DNA of 64,000 nucleotides from Bacillota bacterium (GCA_021781745.1 JAJXWH010000029.1:1-64000), one strand, 5' to 3'; positions 35,453-45,386 are shown, numbered from the stretch's first letter. Translations and numbers: made by a program. The notes: generated by a model not told the origin, from the sequence alone.

Positions 35453-36112
35453 TTATTGCTCCTCTAACCTATATCCGATTTTATATACAGTTTTTATGTT
35501 ATCAGTAATACCAAGTTTTTTTCTTATTTTTTGAATGTGGGTATCTATTGTCCTTGTTTCTCCCATATACTCATAGCCCCATATCTTTTCTAGTAAATGC
35601 TCCCTAGATAAAGCAATATTTTTATTTTTAACAAGTATAAGCATAAGTTCAAATTCCTTCAACGTCAGGTCGATTGCCTCACCATCTCTTTTTATAATTC
35701 TTTCCTCTTCATATATTTTCAAATTCTTAAATTCTATACAATTGCTATTTTTAGAATATCTCCTCAAGACCACTTCAATTCTAGCAAGAAGTTCAATTGT
35801 TTCAAATGGCTTAACAATATAATCCTCTGCTCCAGATTTTAGGCCAGTCACCTTATCAGCAAGCCCATTTTTAGCTGTAAGAAATATTACTGGTATATTT
35901 AATTTCCTTATTTTTTTCATCACTTCAAGTCCATCTATACCTGGCAGCATAATATCCATAAGTATCAAATCAAAAGTTTCTTCTTTAATCAAATTCAAAG
36001 CTTCCAATCCATCAAATATTTGTATACTTTTATAACCTGCCATGTTTAAATTTATTTTAATTAAATTAGAAATGGCTTCATCATCTTCCACGATTAAAAT
36101 ATTTATTTTCAA
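35453..36112 (-). CDS. OmpR-family response regulator
   Basis: A 219-aa regulator: receiver domain with acidic pair EDDE, phospho-Asp in LILMDIMLPG, switch residue T in FLTAK, and Lys in YIVKPFE. A winged-helix DNA-binding domain follows with FELMLILVKNKN and TRTIDTHIQKIRKKLG. It ends 2 nt before the histidine-kinase start, so both are translated from one mRNA. The kinase carries an in-frame stop, so this regulator may be unphosphorylated or controlled by other donors. Confidence 0.92.
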   Translation of the reverse strand: MKINILIVEDDEAISNLIKINLNMAGYKSIQIFDGLEALNLIKEETFDLILMDIMLPGIDGLEVMKKIRKLNIPVIFLTAKNGLADKVTGLKSGAEDYIVKPFETIELLARIEVVLRRYSKNSNCIEFKNLKIYEEERIIKRDGEAIDLTLKEFELMLILVKNKNIALSREHLLEKIWGYEYMGETRTIDTHIQKIRKKLGITDNIKTVYKIGYRLEEQ

Positions 36113-36207
36113 CTATATTCCCCCCGTAATGTTTAATCGATAATTCTATTGTATAACAATTTTTCAAACAAATTGCAAAATAGTTGTAAAATATAATTAT
36201 AGACTAA

Positions 36208-36238
36208 AAAAAGCCTCACATTTTCAGTAAGGCTTTTT
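36208..36238. terminator. Terminator between CNNM and response-regulator genes
   Basis: AAAAAGCCT / AGGCTTTTT, 9 bp, with A/T tracts on both sides. It follows the stop of the CNNM gene on the minus strand. Confidence 0.75.
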
Positions 36239-36249
36239 CTATTATATTC

Positions 36250-37587
36250 TTATAATGCAGCTAGAGATTCTTCTTTATTTTTAATATAAAGTTTTATTTT
36301 TTCAATTCTCTTTGCTTTAACTTCTTCTATCTTAAATATTAAATTTTCATATTCTATGGCTTTTTCCACTTTATTCTTAGGAATATACCCTATAATTTCA
36401 ATAATAAAACCACTCATTGTATCATAGTTTTCACTTTCAATGTTTACATTGAAATAATTATTAAACTCATTGATTGACAGCATACCGGATATTATAAAAT
36501 TATTATTATCAATCTTCTCTACTTCTGGTTCATCCTCGTCATATTCATCATCTATATTACCCATAACTTCTTCAATTAAGTCTTCTATAGAAACTATGCC
36601 TGAAAATCCTCCATACTCGTCTACTAGTACAGCTATATGTTTTCTAGATACCTGCAATTCTTTAAATAGTTCGTCAATGCTTTTATTTTGGGAAACAAAA
36701 TATGGTGGATGCAAAATACTTCTAATATCCACATTTTCAAATCCACATTTTCGAGCCTCACTAAGGAAATCTTTCATATAAAGAATGCCAATAATATTAT
36801 CTATATCATCTTCATATACAGGGATTCTTGAATATCTTTCCTCTATCAATTCATCTAAATATTCATTTAATGGAGTTTCTATATCAATCATATATACTCC
36901 TGTTCTAGGTGTCATTACTTCATGAGCTATTTTATCATCAAATTCAAATATGCTATTTATCATTTTCTTCTCAGTTTCATTTATAGCTCCATGTTCTTGT
37001 CCAACTTCTACAAAAGACTTAATCTCTTCTTTTGATACTTTTTCGTTGGAATTATCATTATCAAGATGGACTAATCTAACTAATATATTAGTTGACGCAG
37101 AAAGCAGCCTTACAAAGGGAATTGCAATTTTAGATATATATATTATTGGTTGTACAGAAAACATTGCAATAGCTTCTGATTTTTTTAGTGCTATTCTCTT
37201 TGGAAAAAGTTCTCCAAATACTAATGTAATATATGACAATATAATTGTCACAATTATCAAGGCAGCTTGTCCGCTATATGGAATATTATTTTCCTTTAGA
37301 TAAATAGCCAAATCTTTTGATATTCCTGTTGCTGCTGAAGCACTACTAAAAAAACCTGCAAGTGTTATTCCTACTTGTACAGTAGATAGGAAATTGGTAG
37401 GTTCCTCCATGAGATTTGATAAAAGTTTTGCTTTTTTATTTCCTGCTTCTTCAAGAAGCTTTATCTTATTTTTATTTAGTGATACGATAGCCATCTCCGC
37501 TGATGCAAAAAATGCATTAATCAACGTTAAAATTACTATTAAAATTAACTGAAACGTTATACTCGTCTGTTCCGGGTCTAAGTCCAT
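36250..37587 (-). CDS. CNNM/CorC-type hemolysin-family membrane protein
   Basis: A 445-aa protein in order: CNNM (DUF21) membrane domain with three to four helices (ILTLINAFFASAEMAIVSLN, FGELFPKRIALKKSE), two CBS domains (MTPRTGVYMIDIETPLNEYL; SRIPVYEDDIDNIIGIL; VSRKHIAVLVDEYGG) and a C-terminal CorC_HlyC domain (NNFIISGMLSINEFN). The family is linked to Mg2+/Co2+ efflux rather than to haemolysis. Start ATG 37587 lies 9 nt after GGGAGG; an upstream TTG at 37605 includes that site and is rejected. Monocistronic. Confidence 0.9.
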   Translation of the reverse strand: MDLDPEQTSITFQLILIVILTLINAFFASAEMAIVSLNKNKIKLLEEAGNKKAKLLSNLMEEPTNFLSTVQVGITLAGFFSSASAATGISKDLAIYLKENNIPYSGQAALIIVTIILSYITLVFGELFPKRIALKKSEAIAMFSVQPIIYISKIAIPFVRLLSASTNILVRLVHLDNDNSNEKVSKEEIKSFVEVGQEHGAINETEKKMINSIFEFDDKIAHEVMTPRTGVYMIDIETPLNEYLDELIEERYSRIPVYEDDIDNIIGILYMKDFLSEARKCGFENVDIRSILHPPYFVSQNKSIDELFKELQVSRKHIAVLVDEYGGFSGIVSIEDLIEEVMGNIDDEYDEDEPEVEKIDNNNFIISGMLSINEFNNYFNVNIESENYDTMSGFIIEIIGYIPKNKVEKAIEYENLIFKIEEVKAKRIEKIKLYIKNKEESLAAL

Positions 37588-37844
37588 AAGTGTTTTTCCT
37601 CCCAAGATAAAGTTTTTTTAATGTAATAATATCACAAATATTACAAACAGTAAAGTTGACAAAAAAGATCATATTTTATTCTTCAACCATCTACATATTA
37701 TTATATTTTATAATATTACTCTATTGACTTATTTATTAGTTCCAGTATAAATTTTCTTGTATCGTAAAAAATTTTTATTCTTTTTTATGGTTAATTACAA
37801 AACTAATTCAAATCTTAATCTCACCATCTATTTATACCTACTTG

Positions 37845-38849
37845 TTAAATTATTGTTGATGAAATTCTTTTAAAATAATCTTCCAATGCTTCTGCACCTA
37901 GCTTAGGATTAAAATCTAAATCTTTTTTTGATGTAGTTAAGTCATAGTGTCTATTTATTCCACCATAATATAATTCTACTTGGCTTCTAAGTAGTAATGG
38001 CTGGGCATTATTTTGTTTTGCTTCAGCTTCAAGCTTATCAGATAATATTAACAACTGCTCTTTAGTATATTTTTGTGGTATCTCTAAATCTGGAACAAAC
38101 TTTTTTGCAATTTTAATGATTTCATCTGAAGTTACAGGTTCTTCATTGGCTAAAATATATCTAGTACCTTTTATTCCTTTTTGAGCTGCTTCAATCATAC
38201 CATCTATAACATCATTTACATCTATTGGAGTCATTTCGGTTATATAATTAATCTTCATCCTACCTAAAAGAATACTATCAAAACCAAGCATAGTTGGAGT
38301 CTTCTTTAAAAATTCTCCACCAATCATTGCACCTGGAAGAACACTTACCATATCTAAATCATATTTTTCTGCCAATTCCCAAGCTCTTTTTTCTGAACGA
38401 GCTTTTGAATCAAAATATGCATTACCATGACTATTTTCAAGCCATGTAGTTTCATCAATTTTGTCTCTTGAGTTCGTCTTGTCCAAAGATAATGCTGCCA
38501 CAGAGCTTACATAAACTATTTTTCTTACCTTAGCCTCTTTTGCTGCTTCCATTATATTTTGAGTCCCCATAACATTCGGAATAATTATCTCTTTTTCAGG
38601 ATCTTGAGCCCAATGCTTAAATACTGCTGCTACTTGATATAGTGTATCTACTCCGTCAAGTGCCTTGACTAATGACTCTTTATCCATAAGATCTGCATAT
38701 ACTACTTCACAATCAAGGCCGGTAAAGGCTTCTTTATCATTTATATTTCGCACACTTGCTCTGACCCTTTCTCCCCTATTTAATAACTCTCTTACCAAAT
38801 TGTTACCCAAGTGACCATTTGCACCTGTTACTAAAGAAATTTTCTTCAT
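37845..38849 (-). CDS. NAD(P)-dependent SDR, dihydroflavonol-reductase-like
   Basis: A 334-aa extended SDR with N-terminal TGANGHLGNNLVREL (TGxxGxxG), VAAVF, and the active-site region SSVAAL...YFDSKARSEKRAW in which YxxxK is replaced by YFDSK (Y and K kept). It resembles dihydroflavonol-4-reductase / NAD-dependent epimerase proteins found in clostridia. The substrate is unknown, probably an aldehyde or ketone. It lies downstream of a Crp-type regulator, with a 26-bp palindrome between them, so it is probably that regulator's target. Confidence 0.85.
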   Translation of the reverse strand: MKKISLVTGANGHLGNNLVRELLNRGERVRASVRNINDKEAFTGLDCEVVYADLMDKESLVKALDGVDTLYQVAAVFKHWAQDPEKEIIIPNVMGTQNIMEAAKEAKVRKIVYVSSVAALSLDKTNSRDKIDETTWLENSHGNAYFDSKARSEKRAWELAEKYDLDMVSVLPGAMIGGEFLKKTPTMLGFDSILLGRMKINYITEMTPIDVNDVIDGMIEAAQKGIKGTRYILANEEPVTSDEIIKIAKKFVPDLEIPQKYTKEQLLILSDKLEAEAKQNNAQPLLLRSQVELYYGGINRHYDLTTSKKDLDFNPKLGAEALEDYFKRISSTII

Positions 38850-38911
38850 AAATAACTCCTCCTAAACAATCAAAATTGAAATTATATTTATATTAACGCA
38901 AAAATTTCTAA

Positions 38912-38937
38912 TTGTAATTGACATATGGCAATTACAA
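38912..38937. promoter_or_regulatory. 26-bp palindrome upstream of the SDR gene
   Basis: TTGTAATTG and CAATTACAA flank the inner palindrome CATATG with one unpaired base on each side, giving near-perfect symmetry over 26 bp. It is 63 bp before the SDR start and 43 bp after the Crp-type regulator's stop. This is the size of a Crp-dimer site. The site is also close to a terminator for the regulator gene (38941-38966). Confidence 0.55.
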
Positions 38938-38940
38938 AAA

Positions 38941-38966
38941 AACATCAAATAATTCCATTTGATGTT
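38941..38966 (-). terminator. Terminator of the Crp-type regulator gene
   Basis: AACATCAAAT / ATTTGATGTT, 10 bp perfect, with TTTTTTG following on the minus strand. Confidence 0.8.
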
Positions 38967-38979
38967 TTCGAAATATATT

Positions 38980-39561
38980 TTATTCTGTTTTCATACTTCT
39001 CTTAATCCTACTAAGAGAACTTGCTCTTACTCCAATAAAAGAAGCAATATATGCTTGATTTATTCTATCTTCTAAAGAAGAATATTCTCTTTTAAACTCT
39101 ATATATCTTTCTAGGGCATCCATCATAAGTAACGCTTTTTCACGGTTTAGGGTATTAATAAGTATTTTCTGGATATAATTATTGAATATTAATTTCATTT
39201 GATTGTTTTTCGTCATTCCTTGATTTATGGACTCATAAGGAATGATTACACAAATGCAGTCTTCCAAACTTTCTACACTAAAAGTAGTTTCTCCACGCCT
39301 TAATAATCCTTCAGCACAGGCAAACTCAGTTTCACATGCAAAACATTTTGTTACATCATTACCTGATTCATCTATATAATATCCCCTAATAATTCCTTTA
39401 TGAATATAATACAGCGAAGAAGGTATTTCCCCCTGTCTAAGAATAATTGTATCTTTAGGAACTGTCCTTATAACAGCTGTGGAATTAAATAATTCTTTTA
39501 AATCTTCTTGAAGCTCCATTTTAAATCCAGCTTCAATATAATCACTGGGTTTACAGATCAT
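38980..39561 (-). CDS. Crp/Fnr-family transcriptional regulator
   Basis: A 193-aa protein with an N-terminal cNMP-binding beta barrel (DTIILRQGEIPSSLYYIHKGIIRGYYIDESG, read from about residues 35-66) and a short C-terminal HTH (NQAYIASFIGVRASSLSRIKRS). The CNB site lacks the cAMP-binding Arg region of true Crp, so another ligand is probable. Similar short Crp proteins in clostridia regulate a nearby oxidoreductase. The SDR gene lies 131 bp downstream. RBS AGAGGTG precedes the ATG. Confidence 0.85.
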   Translation of the reverse strand: MICKPSDYIEAGFKMELQEDLKELFNSTAVIRTVPKDTIILRQGEIPSSLYYIHKGIIRGYYIDESGNDVTKCFACETEFACAEGLLRRGETTFSVESLEDCICVIIPYESINQGMTKNNQMKLIFNNYIQKILINTLNREKALLMMDALERYIEFKREYSSLEDRINQAYIASFIGVRASSLSRIKRSMKTE

Positions 39562-39580
39562 AATTCATCACCTCTTTAAA

Positions 39581-40447
39581 CTATGATAGTTTTAAAATAA
39601 AGTTATATGCAGCTTCATCTTCCCATTGAGATATTTTGATATGACCTAAATTAGCTCCTTCAACATTGAAACTCAATATTTCCTTTAAATTAGCATAATA
39701 TTCATCTCTATTCAGTTTTACCTTGCTAAATAGAATCTTTTGAACACATGGCTTACTGTTTGCATCTGATGGAAGCATCATCATAGCCACGCCACCAACA
39801 TATTTATTTTTATTTACATTAGGTTTAATCATGTTTATATAAGTAGTTCCATCATTATTGCTATGTAAATTAAAGAATATGATTTTATCTGAAATAGTAA
39901 ATCTTCCTGTGAAACATTTTATAACCTTACCACTGGAACAAATTTTAAAGCTAACATTTTCCTTATGAATTTCCATAACACCTTCATGTATAGCACCTTC
40001 TTTTGCTATGTTAGTCACAAAAAAATATACATAATACCGTTCATCAAATATATTATGCTCTATTCCAATATCATTTTCTAAACTTTCTATATCAGCTACA
40101 GTTAATGGTGTAGAAATAAGTTTTTCTATTTCTATATTATATACTTCACAAATATACAACAAAGTTTCTATTGATGGAAAGGCATCTCCTGATTTGTATT
40201 TAGATAACAAATCCTCAGATATTCCAATTTTATTTGCGAGATTCTTTTGTGTTGACTCCAGTTGAATTAACTTTTTCAAATTATAAATGAAAGCTTTAGA
40301 GGTTTTTTCATATATATCATTTTTCAATGCTTTTACTTCGTTAATATTATTGGACATAATATCAGGATTACTTTTAAAATAACTTAATTTGTTCTTGACC
40401 TTTTCATCTATTTCTTTAAGTTCTTGTAAATCTTTATTCAATTTCAT
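39581..40447 (-). CDS. XRE-type regulator with long sensory domain
   Basis: A 288-aa protein. A charged N-terminal helix (about residues 1-50) precedes an HTH_XRE domain, QKNLANKIGISEDLLSKYKSGDAFPSIETLLYICEVY (region of residues 68-104), and then a ~170-residue domain rich in beta strands (YYVYFFVTNIAKEG; VSFKICSSGKVIKCF; FNLHSNNDGTTY). The last domain resembles no family I know. It is divergent from the cell-surface polymer operon across 200 bp that hold a 19-bp palindrome. The start among TTG 40441, ATG 40447 and GTG 40450 is uncertain because GGAG is very close. Confidence 0.75.
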   Translation of the reverse strand: MKLNKDLQELKEIDEKVKNKLSYFKSNPDIMSNNINEVKALKNDIYEKTSKAFIYNLKKLIQLESTQKNLANKIGISEDLLSKYKSGDAFPSIETLLYICEVYNIEIEKLISTPLTVADIESLENDIGIEHNIFDERYYVYFFVTNIAKEGAIHEGVMEIHKENVSFKICSSGKVIKCFTGRFTISDKIIFFNLHSNNDGTTYINMIKPNVNKNKYVGGVAMMMLPSDANSKPCVQKILFSKVKLNRDEYYANLKEILSFNVEGANLGHIKISQWEDEAAYNFILKLS

Positions 40448-40488
40448 CACTCCATATTCTTATCATATCATATAATGATAATCATGCT

Positions 40489-40507
40489 AGTTGAATTATA
40501 TTCAACT
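40489..40507. promoter_or_regulatory. 19-bp palindrome between XRE regulator and TagO-like gene
   Basis: AGTTGAAT-tat-ATTCAACT is a perfect 8-3-8 inverted repeat in the divergent intergenic region. A second smaller palindrome, ATCAATTGAT, lies at 40549-40558. Both are good candidates for autoregulation by the XRE protein and control of the polymer operon. Confidence 0.5.
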
Positions 40508-40646
40508 TAATCTTTGATGCTTTTCAAGTATATTAGATACTTATATATATCAATTGATACAATTCAATTACTATATTACCATATTAATGAAAACTTCAAA
40601 ACATTTATGTAATGTATAAAATTTATTATTGACTTAGGAGGAGACA

Positions 40647-41609
40647 ATGGATTTTTTGCGTGCTTTTACTTTTTCATTATTAATGATGTTATTTATAACA
40701 CCAAAACTTATGCAGTTAGCATATAAAATTGATTATCTTGAAAAACCTAAAATAGATTGTGAACGAAAGATACATAAGGAAGCCAAACCGTACTTAGCTG
40801 GAGTAGGAATATTTTTTTCCTTTTGGCTTGCCTACTTTAGTATAAATCCAGTCTTTAATATAAAAATTATAATTATTTTTTTGAGTTCACTCTTAATCTT
40901 TATTGTAGGAATGTTTGATGATTACTACAAGATTAAGGGAAAAGACTTAAAAGCTCTGCCCAAAATGATTTTTCAGTTACTTGCATGTATATTGGTATAC
41001 GAAGCAAGTGGCGTTAAATTTGCAGGAATTACAAATCCATTTGATGGATCTTATGCTGTGCTTCCAATATGGTTACAGTTTACTTTGACTATTTGTTGGT
41101 TATTCGGAGTTACTACTGTAATCAATTTTATTGATGGCATGGATGGTTTAGCTGGAGGAATAACTTGTATATCTTCCTGTACTTTATTCTTAGTTGCATT
41201 AGTTAAAAATGATATGTCTTCTGCACTAATGGCAATAATCTTAGTTGGCACTTGCTTAGGGTACTTAAAATATAATAAATTTCCCTCAAAAATTTTAATG
41301 GGTGATTCTGGTGCTACATTTTTAGGTTTTATTTTAGGTATTATTTCTCTAGATGGGGCCTTCAAACAAGCTACTGCTATTTCAATCTTTATTCCCATTT
41401 TAGTACTAGGTTTACCTATATTCGATAATATTTTTGTATTATTCAAAAGAATCTATGAAAGAAGACCAGTTTATATTGGCGATACCAGCCAAATACACTA
41501 TAGATTATTAGCAAAAGGCCTTAATCAAAAGCAAGTAGTTTATTTACTATATTTAGCCTGTGCCTGCTTGAATTTAAGTGCAATTATTTTATTATTTTTG
41601 AAAATATAA
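40647..41609 (+). CDS. TagO/WecA-type undecaprenyl-phosphate GlcNAc-1-P transferase
   Basis: A 320-aa PNPT-family enzyme with about 10 helices. Conserved loops are present: GMFDDYYKIKGKDL (Mg2+-binding DD near residue 92), NFIDGMDGLAGG (NxxDGxDGL) and GDSGATFLGF. The cytoplasmic end RRPVYIGDTSQIHYRLLAKGL is the WecA-type HIHH-like loop. It transfers a sugar-1-phosphate to undecaprenyl phosphate on the membrane, starting teichoic acid or other glycan synthesis. It is first in a three-gene operon with a second PNPT enzyme and a flippase. Confidence 0.88.
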   Translation: MDFLRAFTFSLLMMLFITPKLMQLAYKIDYLEKPKIDCERKIHKEAKPYLAGVGIFFSFWLAYFSINPVFNIKIIIIFLSSLLIFIVGMFDDYYKIKGKDLKALPKMIFQLLACILVYEASGVKFAGITNPFDGSYAVLPIWLQFTLTICWLFGVTTVINFIDGMDGLAGGITCISSCTLFLVALVKNDMSSALMAIILVGTCLGYLKYNKFPSKILMGDSGATFLGFILGIISLDGAFKQATAISIFIPILVLGLPIFDNIFVLFKRIYERRPVYIGDTSQIHYRLLAKGLNQKQVVYLLYLACACLNLSAIILLFLKI

Positions 41610-41632
41610 CTATAACTTAAGGAGATTTTATT

Positions 41633-42604
41633 ATGACTTTAATTATTTTAGGAATATTAAGCAGCTTTTTTATAACTTTTTTAATTGGAAAACTATTTAT
41701 TCCAATAATTCGTACCTTAAATTTAGGTCAAAATATCAGACCTGAAGGCCCCAAAAATCATCAAAAAAAAGCAGGCACTCCCACATTTGGAGGTATTATA
41801 TTTATATTATCGAGTATTGTTATTACTTTAGTCTTATGTAAAGGATACAAAAGTGAAGGAATGATAAGTTTATATGCATTATTAATATTTGGTCTTGTTG
41901 GCTTAATAGATGATATATTAAAAAAACTACATAAACACAATGAAGGCCTAACTCCAATGCAAAAGATGTTTTTGCTGTTAATAGCTTCATGGATTTTTGC
42001 ATTCTATGCCTATAATACTCCATCAATAGGCAGTTCCATTTATGTTCCAATTATTAATACTGCAGTAGATATAAAACTAATGTATATACCATTTATAGTA
42101 TTTTATTATATCTGCACCACTAATGCTGTAAATTTAACTGATGGCCTAGATGGATTATGCAGCACCATAACTATAATTGTAATGATATTTTTATTAATTT
42201 TGAGTTTTTCTTTAAAACACTACTCTCTTTCTGTTTTTTGCGGAATCATTGTTGGCTGCTTATTAGCATTTTTAATATTTAATGCTTTTCCAGCCAAAAT
42301 TATTATGGGCGATACAGGTTCCTTAGCCCTTGGTGGTGCTATAGCAACTGTCGCTATGATACTTAAAACTCCGCTAGTTGTAATTATTATTGGAGGTATA
42401 TATGTTGTTGAAACCTTATCAGTTGTAATACAAATAACTTCATTTAAATTATATGGAAAGCGTGTTTTTAAAATGGCGCCAATTCATCATGCTTTTGAAT
42501 TATCAGGTTTTCATGAAACTAAGATAGTTGCAATCTTTTCCATTGTAACAGTACTTTTATGCCTTATTGCATTTTTATTATTTTTAATTCCAATTTCTAT
42601 ATAG
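41633..42604 (+). CDS. MraY-like phospho-MurNAc-pentapeptide transferase paralogue
   Basis: A 323-aa PNPT enzyme closer to MraY. It has [14 protein letters not shown] near residue 43 (MraY: PSHxxKxGTPTMGG), GLIDDILKK (the DD motif), [22 protein letters not shown], and [15 protein letters not shown], where MraY normally has HHHFEL; here the third His is Ala. No other dcw genes are near, so this is an extra copy, or one for a different lipid-linked sugar. It follows the TagO-like gene by 23 nt and probably shares its mRNA. Confidence 0.85.
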   Translation: MTLIILGILSSFFITFLIGKLFIPIIRTLNLGQNIRPEGPKNHQKKAGTPTFGGIIFILSSIVITLVLCKGYKSEGMISLYALLIFGLVGLIDDILKKLHKHNEGLTPMQKMFLLLIASWIFAFYAYNTPSIGSSIYVPIINTAVDIKLMYIPFIVFYYICTTNAVNLTDGLDGLCSTITIIVMIFLLILSFSLKHYSLSVFCGIIVGCLLAFLIFNAFPAKIIMGDTGSLALGGAIATVAMILKTPLVVIIIGGIYVVETLSVVIQITSFKLYGKRVFKMAPIHHAFELSGFHETKIVAIFSIVTVLLCLIAFLLFLIPISI

Positions 42605-42658
42605 CTGTAATCACACATACCACATTCAGCCTCTATTTTATACACTAAGGAGTTGCTT

Positions 42659-44140
42659 ATGTCTAAATCAATATCTAAAAATGCTTTTTTCAAGGTAATG
42701 TTAAATTTGTCTAATATAATTTTGCCAATAATAGTAATGCCAGTAGTTCTTAATGCAATCCAAGATAGGTTAAATGGATACATAACTATGGGCGAAACCT
42801 GGACTGCTGTTTTTATGATTTTTGCAAGCTTTGGAGTTTATCAATATGGCTTAAGAGAAGTAAGTAAGGTAAGAGATGATAAAAAGAAACTAAGGCAGAC
42901 AATTACTAGTTTATTTATAATTACTACAGCTACCACAACTGTAACTTCTATTTTATATGCCATTTTTTTAATTGTGTTTCACAGAAATGATACATATTTT
43001 TATACCTGCATAATCATGGGATTAAACATAGCCTTTAATCTATTTAATGTTGAATGGATTAATGAGGCTTTAGAAAATTATGATTTTATAGCAATAAAAA
43101 CTATGCTAGTGAAAATATTATATAATTTATTGACAATATATTTTGTAAAAACTCAGGAAGATTTTTTGTTTTATATTTATCTTACTTGTGGAATCAATTT
43201 TATTAATAATATCTCTAGTTTCGTATATATTAAAAAGAAAATACAATTTGACTTTTCCAACCTATATATAAAAAAGCATATTAAGCCGATGTTTTCAGTT
43301 GTAGTACTTGCCAATACATATATTCTATACACCTGGCTTGATAAAATAATGATAAATAAAACTTTAAACTCTACAGAAGCTGGCTACTATGGAGTAGCTC
43401 AAAAAATAATGTCTATGATAGATCTTTTATTGTTTACAATAGTTCAAGTTTCCATGTCCAGACTTACTAATTACCTAGAAAACCATTCAAAAGAGGTTTA
43501 CTTAAATTTATTAAATAAGGTGGTCAAGGTATACTTTTTATTATTGTTTCCAGCTTCAATAGGACTTCTTGGAGTTTCTAAACAAGTTGTTATAATAATG
43601 GGAAAAGGTACTAATACCTATCTGCCTGCTGTACCAATACTTATGGTGTTCTCTATATATATGCTGACCATAGGAATTGATCGAATTATTGCAGATCAGA
43701 TAATTTATATTTTCGGAAGGGAAAGAACAGATGCCAAGTTAGTATTAATCGGCGGCATAATAAATTTAGCATTAAATCTGCTTTTAGTAATTACTAATAT
43801 CTTTACGCCAACTACAGTGATTATAACAACTTTGCTTGCAAATTTAACAGTTATAGCAATGGAATACAGATTAGTAAAAAAGGGACTTAACCTAGATATA
43901 CACTTATTTGCCTTTGATAACTTAAAATACTTATATTACTCTTTAATCTTTATTCCAGTAACTTTTTTTATAAATAAATATGTATCTGGAATTTTATTAT
44001 CGTGCTTTCTTGATATAGCTGCATGCTGCAGTATTTACTTTATAATACTTAAGTTAACAAAGGATGATGTATTCTTTGATTTACTTAATATTGTTCTTCA
44101 GAAAATTAAGACACTACTTAGTTTATCATCTACCCCTTAA
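42659..44140 (+). CDS. Polysaccharide flippase (MOP superfamily)
   Basis: A 493-aa membrane protein with about 14 helices, of the oligosaccharide flippase type (Wzx/RfbX). Marks include NIILPIIVMPVVLNAIQD at the first helix, FGVYQYGLREVSKVRD, and the middle TWLDKIMINKTLNSTEAGYYGVAQKIM, here residues about 220-246. It flips undecaprenyl-linked sugar units across the membrane. The ATG at 42659 is chosen, 6 nt after GGAG. Third in a row after the two PNPT enzymes, so the trio makes and exports a lipid-linked glycan. Confidence 0.87.
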   Translation: MSKSISKNAFFKVMLNLSNIILPIIVMPVVLNAIQDRLNGYITMGETWTAVFMIFASFGVYQYGLREVSKVRDDKKKLRQTITSLFIITTATTTVTSILYAIFLIVFHRNDTYFYTCIIMGLNIAFNLFNVEWINEALENYDFIAIKTMLVKILYNLLTIYFVKTQEDFLFYIYLTCGINFINNISSFVYIKKKIQFDFSNLYIKKHIKPMFSVVVLANTYILYTWLDKIMINKTLNSTEAGYYGVAQKIMSMIDLLLFTIVQVSMSRLTNYLENHSKEVYLNLLNKVVKVYFLLLFPASIGLLGVSKQVVIIMGKGTNTYLPAVPILMVFSIYMLTIGIDRIIADQIIYIFGRERTDAKLVLIGGIINLALNLLLVITNIFTPTTVIITTLLANLTVIAMEYRLVKKGLNLDIHLFAFDNLKYLYYSLIFIPVTFFINKYVSGILLSCFLDIAACCSIYFIILKLTKDDVFFDLLNIVLQKIKTLLSLSSTP

Positions 44141-44288
44141 TAATTATAATTAGGTCAATAAAAACGGTTGAGTTCTTATAAATTCCATTGAAAAATATTT
44201 TTTATAATATCACATAATTGGCCTATTATTTATCTTTTGTGTATAATTGTTATAAGTATTTTTATAGAATTTGAAAGGAAGATGATTT

Positions 44289-45386
44289 ATGGAATTTAAA
44301 TATTCGATGCCTACAAAAATATACTTTGGTAAAGATTCAGTTTTGAAAAACAAAGAAGTATTTAGTTCTTTAGGCAGTAAAGCTTTAATCGTTACTGGAA
44401 AGAGTTCTGCTAAAAAAAATGGTTCCTATGAAGATGTTGTCAAAGCACTTTCTGAAGTAGGGGTTGAGCATATTCTTTTTGATCAGGTGGAGGAAAATCC
44501 TTCGTTGGAAACAATAGAAAAAGGCGGCAATATCGGTAAAACAAATAATGTAGACTTTATAATAGGCATTGGTGGAGGCTCTCCTATGGATGCTGCTAAA
44601 GCTATTGCTATTTTTGTAAAAAATCCAGATATAAATATAGATAATATCTTTTGCGGAAAAAAATTAGACAGTATTCCCGTTGTAGCTGTGGCGACAACTT
44701 CAGGAACAGGTTCAGAAGTTACTCAGTATAGCATTGTAACTTCAAATAAAGAAAAGGTAAAGAAAAATTTAGGACAGTCAATATTTCCTGCAGCTGCCTT
44801 TCTTGATAGCAAGTATACTTTCAATTTATCTTATAATATAACTGTAAATACAGCTATAGACGCCTTTACACATTTAGTCGAAGGATATCTAAATTCAAAT
44901 AGTACTTATATGTCTGATATTTATGGTGAAAAAGGTTTCGAATTATTTAAATACTGCTTCGAAAAACTTATCAGTAAAAGCCTCGATAATGATTTTAGAG
45001 ATAAGATTATGCTGGCATCTACCTTAGGCGGAATACAAATATCTCAAACTGGAACTTCCCTGCCCCATGGTATGGGTTATCCCCTTACATACTTTAAGGG
45101 ACTTCCCCATGGTCTAGCCAATGGAGTTCTAACAATAGAATATTTAAAATCTTTTAAAGATAAAACAAAGCTCGAAAAAATGCTAAGTATTCTTAAACTA
45201 AATTCATTAAAAGAATTAGAAGAAATCTTCAAACAATTATTTAAAGTAAATATCCAAATAACCAATGAAGAAATAATGGAGTATTCCAAAACCTTTGTTT
45301 CTAATAAAGCAAAACTTAAAAATCACCCAGAAGAAGTATATTTAGAAGACATATTAGAAATTTATAGTAAAAGCCTTTCAAAATAA
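44289..45386 (+). CDS. Iron-containing alcohol dehydrogenase
   Basis: A 365-aa group III ADH. The N-terminal nucleotide-binding region has GIGGGSPMDAAKAIA (GGGS). The metal ligands Asp and three His are present: DAFTHLVEGYL, GTSLPHGMGYPL and GLPHGLANG. Marks of the family such as ATTSGTGSEVTQYSI are clear. Such enzymes reduce aldehydes to alcohols with NADH or NADPH; the closest type in clostridia is butanol or 1,3-propanediol dehydrogenase-like, but the substrate is not set. The RBS AAGGAAGATG precedes the ATG. Monocistronic. Confidence 0.9.
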   Translation: MEFKYSMPTKIYFGKDSVLKNKEVFSSLGSKALIVTGKSSAKKNGSYEDVVKALSEVGVEHILFDQVEENPSLETIEKGGNIGKTNNVDFIIGIGGGSPMDAAKAIAIFVKNPDINIDNIFCGKKLDSIPVVAVATTSGTGSEVTQYSIVTSNKEKVKKNLGQSIFPAAAFLDSKYTFNLSYNITVNTAIDAFTHLVEGYLNSNSTYMSDIYGEKGFELFKYCFEKLISKSLDNDFRDKIMLASTLGGIQISQTGTSLPHGMGYPLTYFKGLPHGLANGVLTIEYLKSFKDKTKLEKMLSILKLNSLKELEEIFKQLFKVNIQITNEEIMEYSKTFVSNKAKLKNHPEEVYLEDILEIYSKSLSK

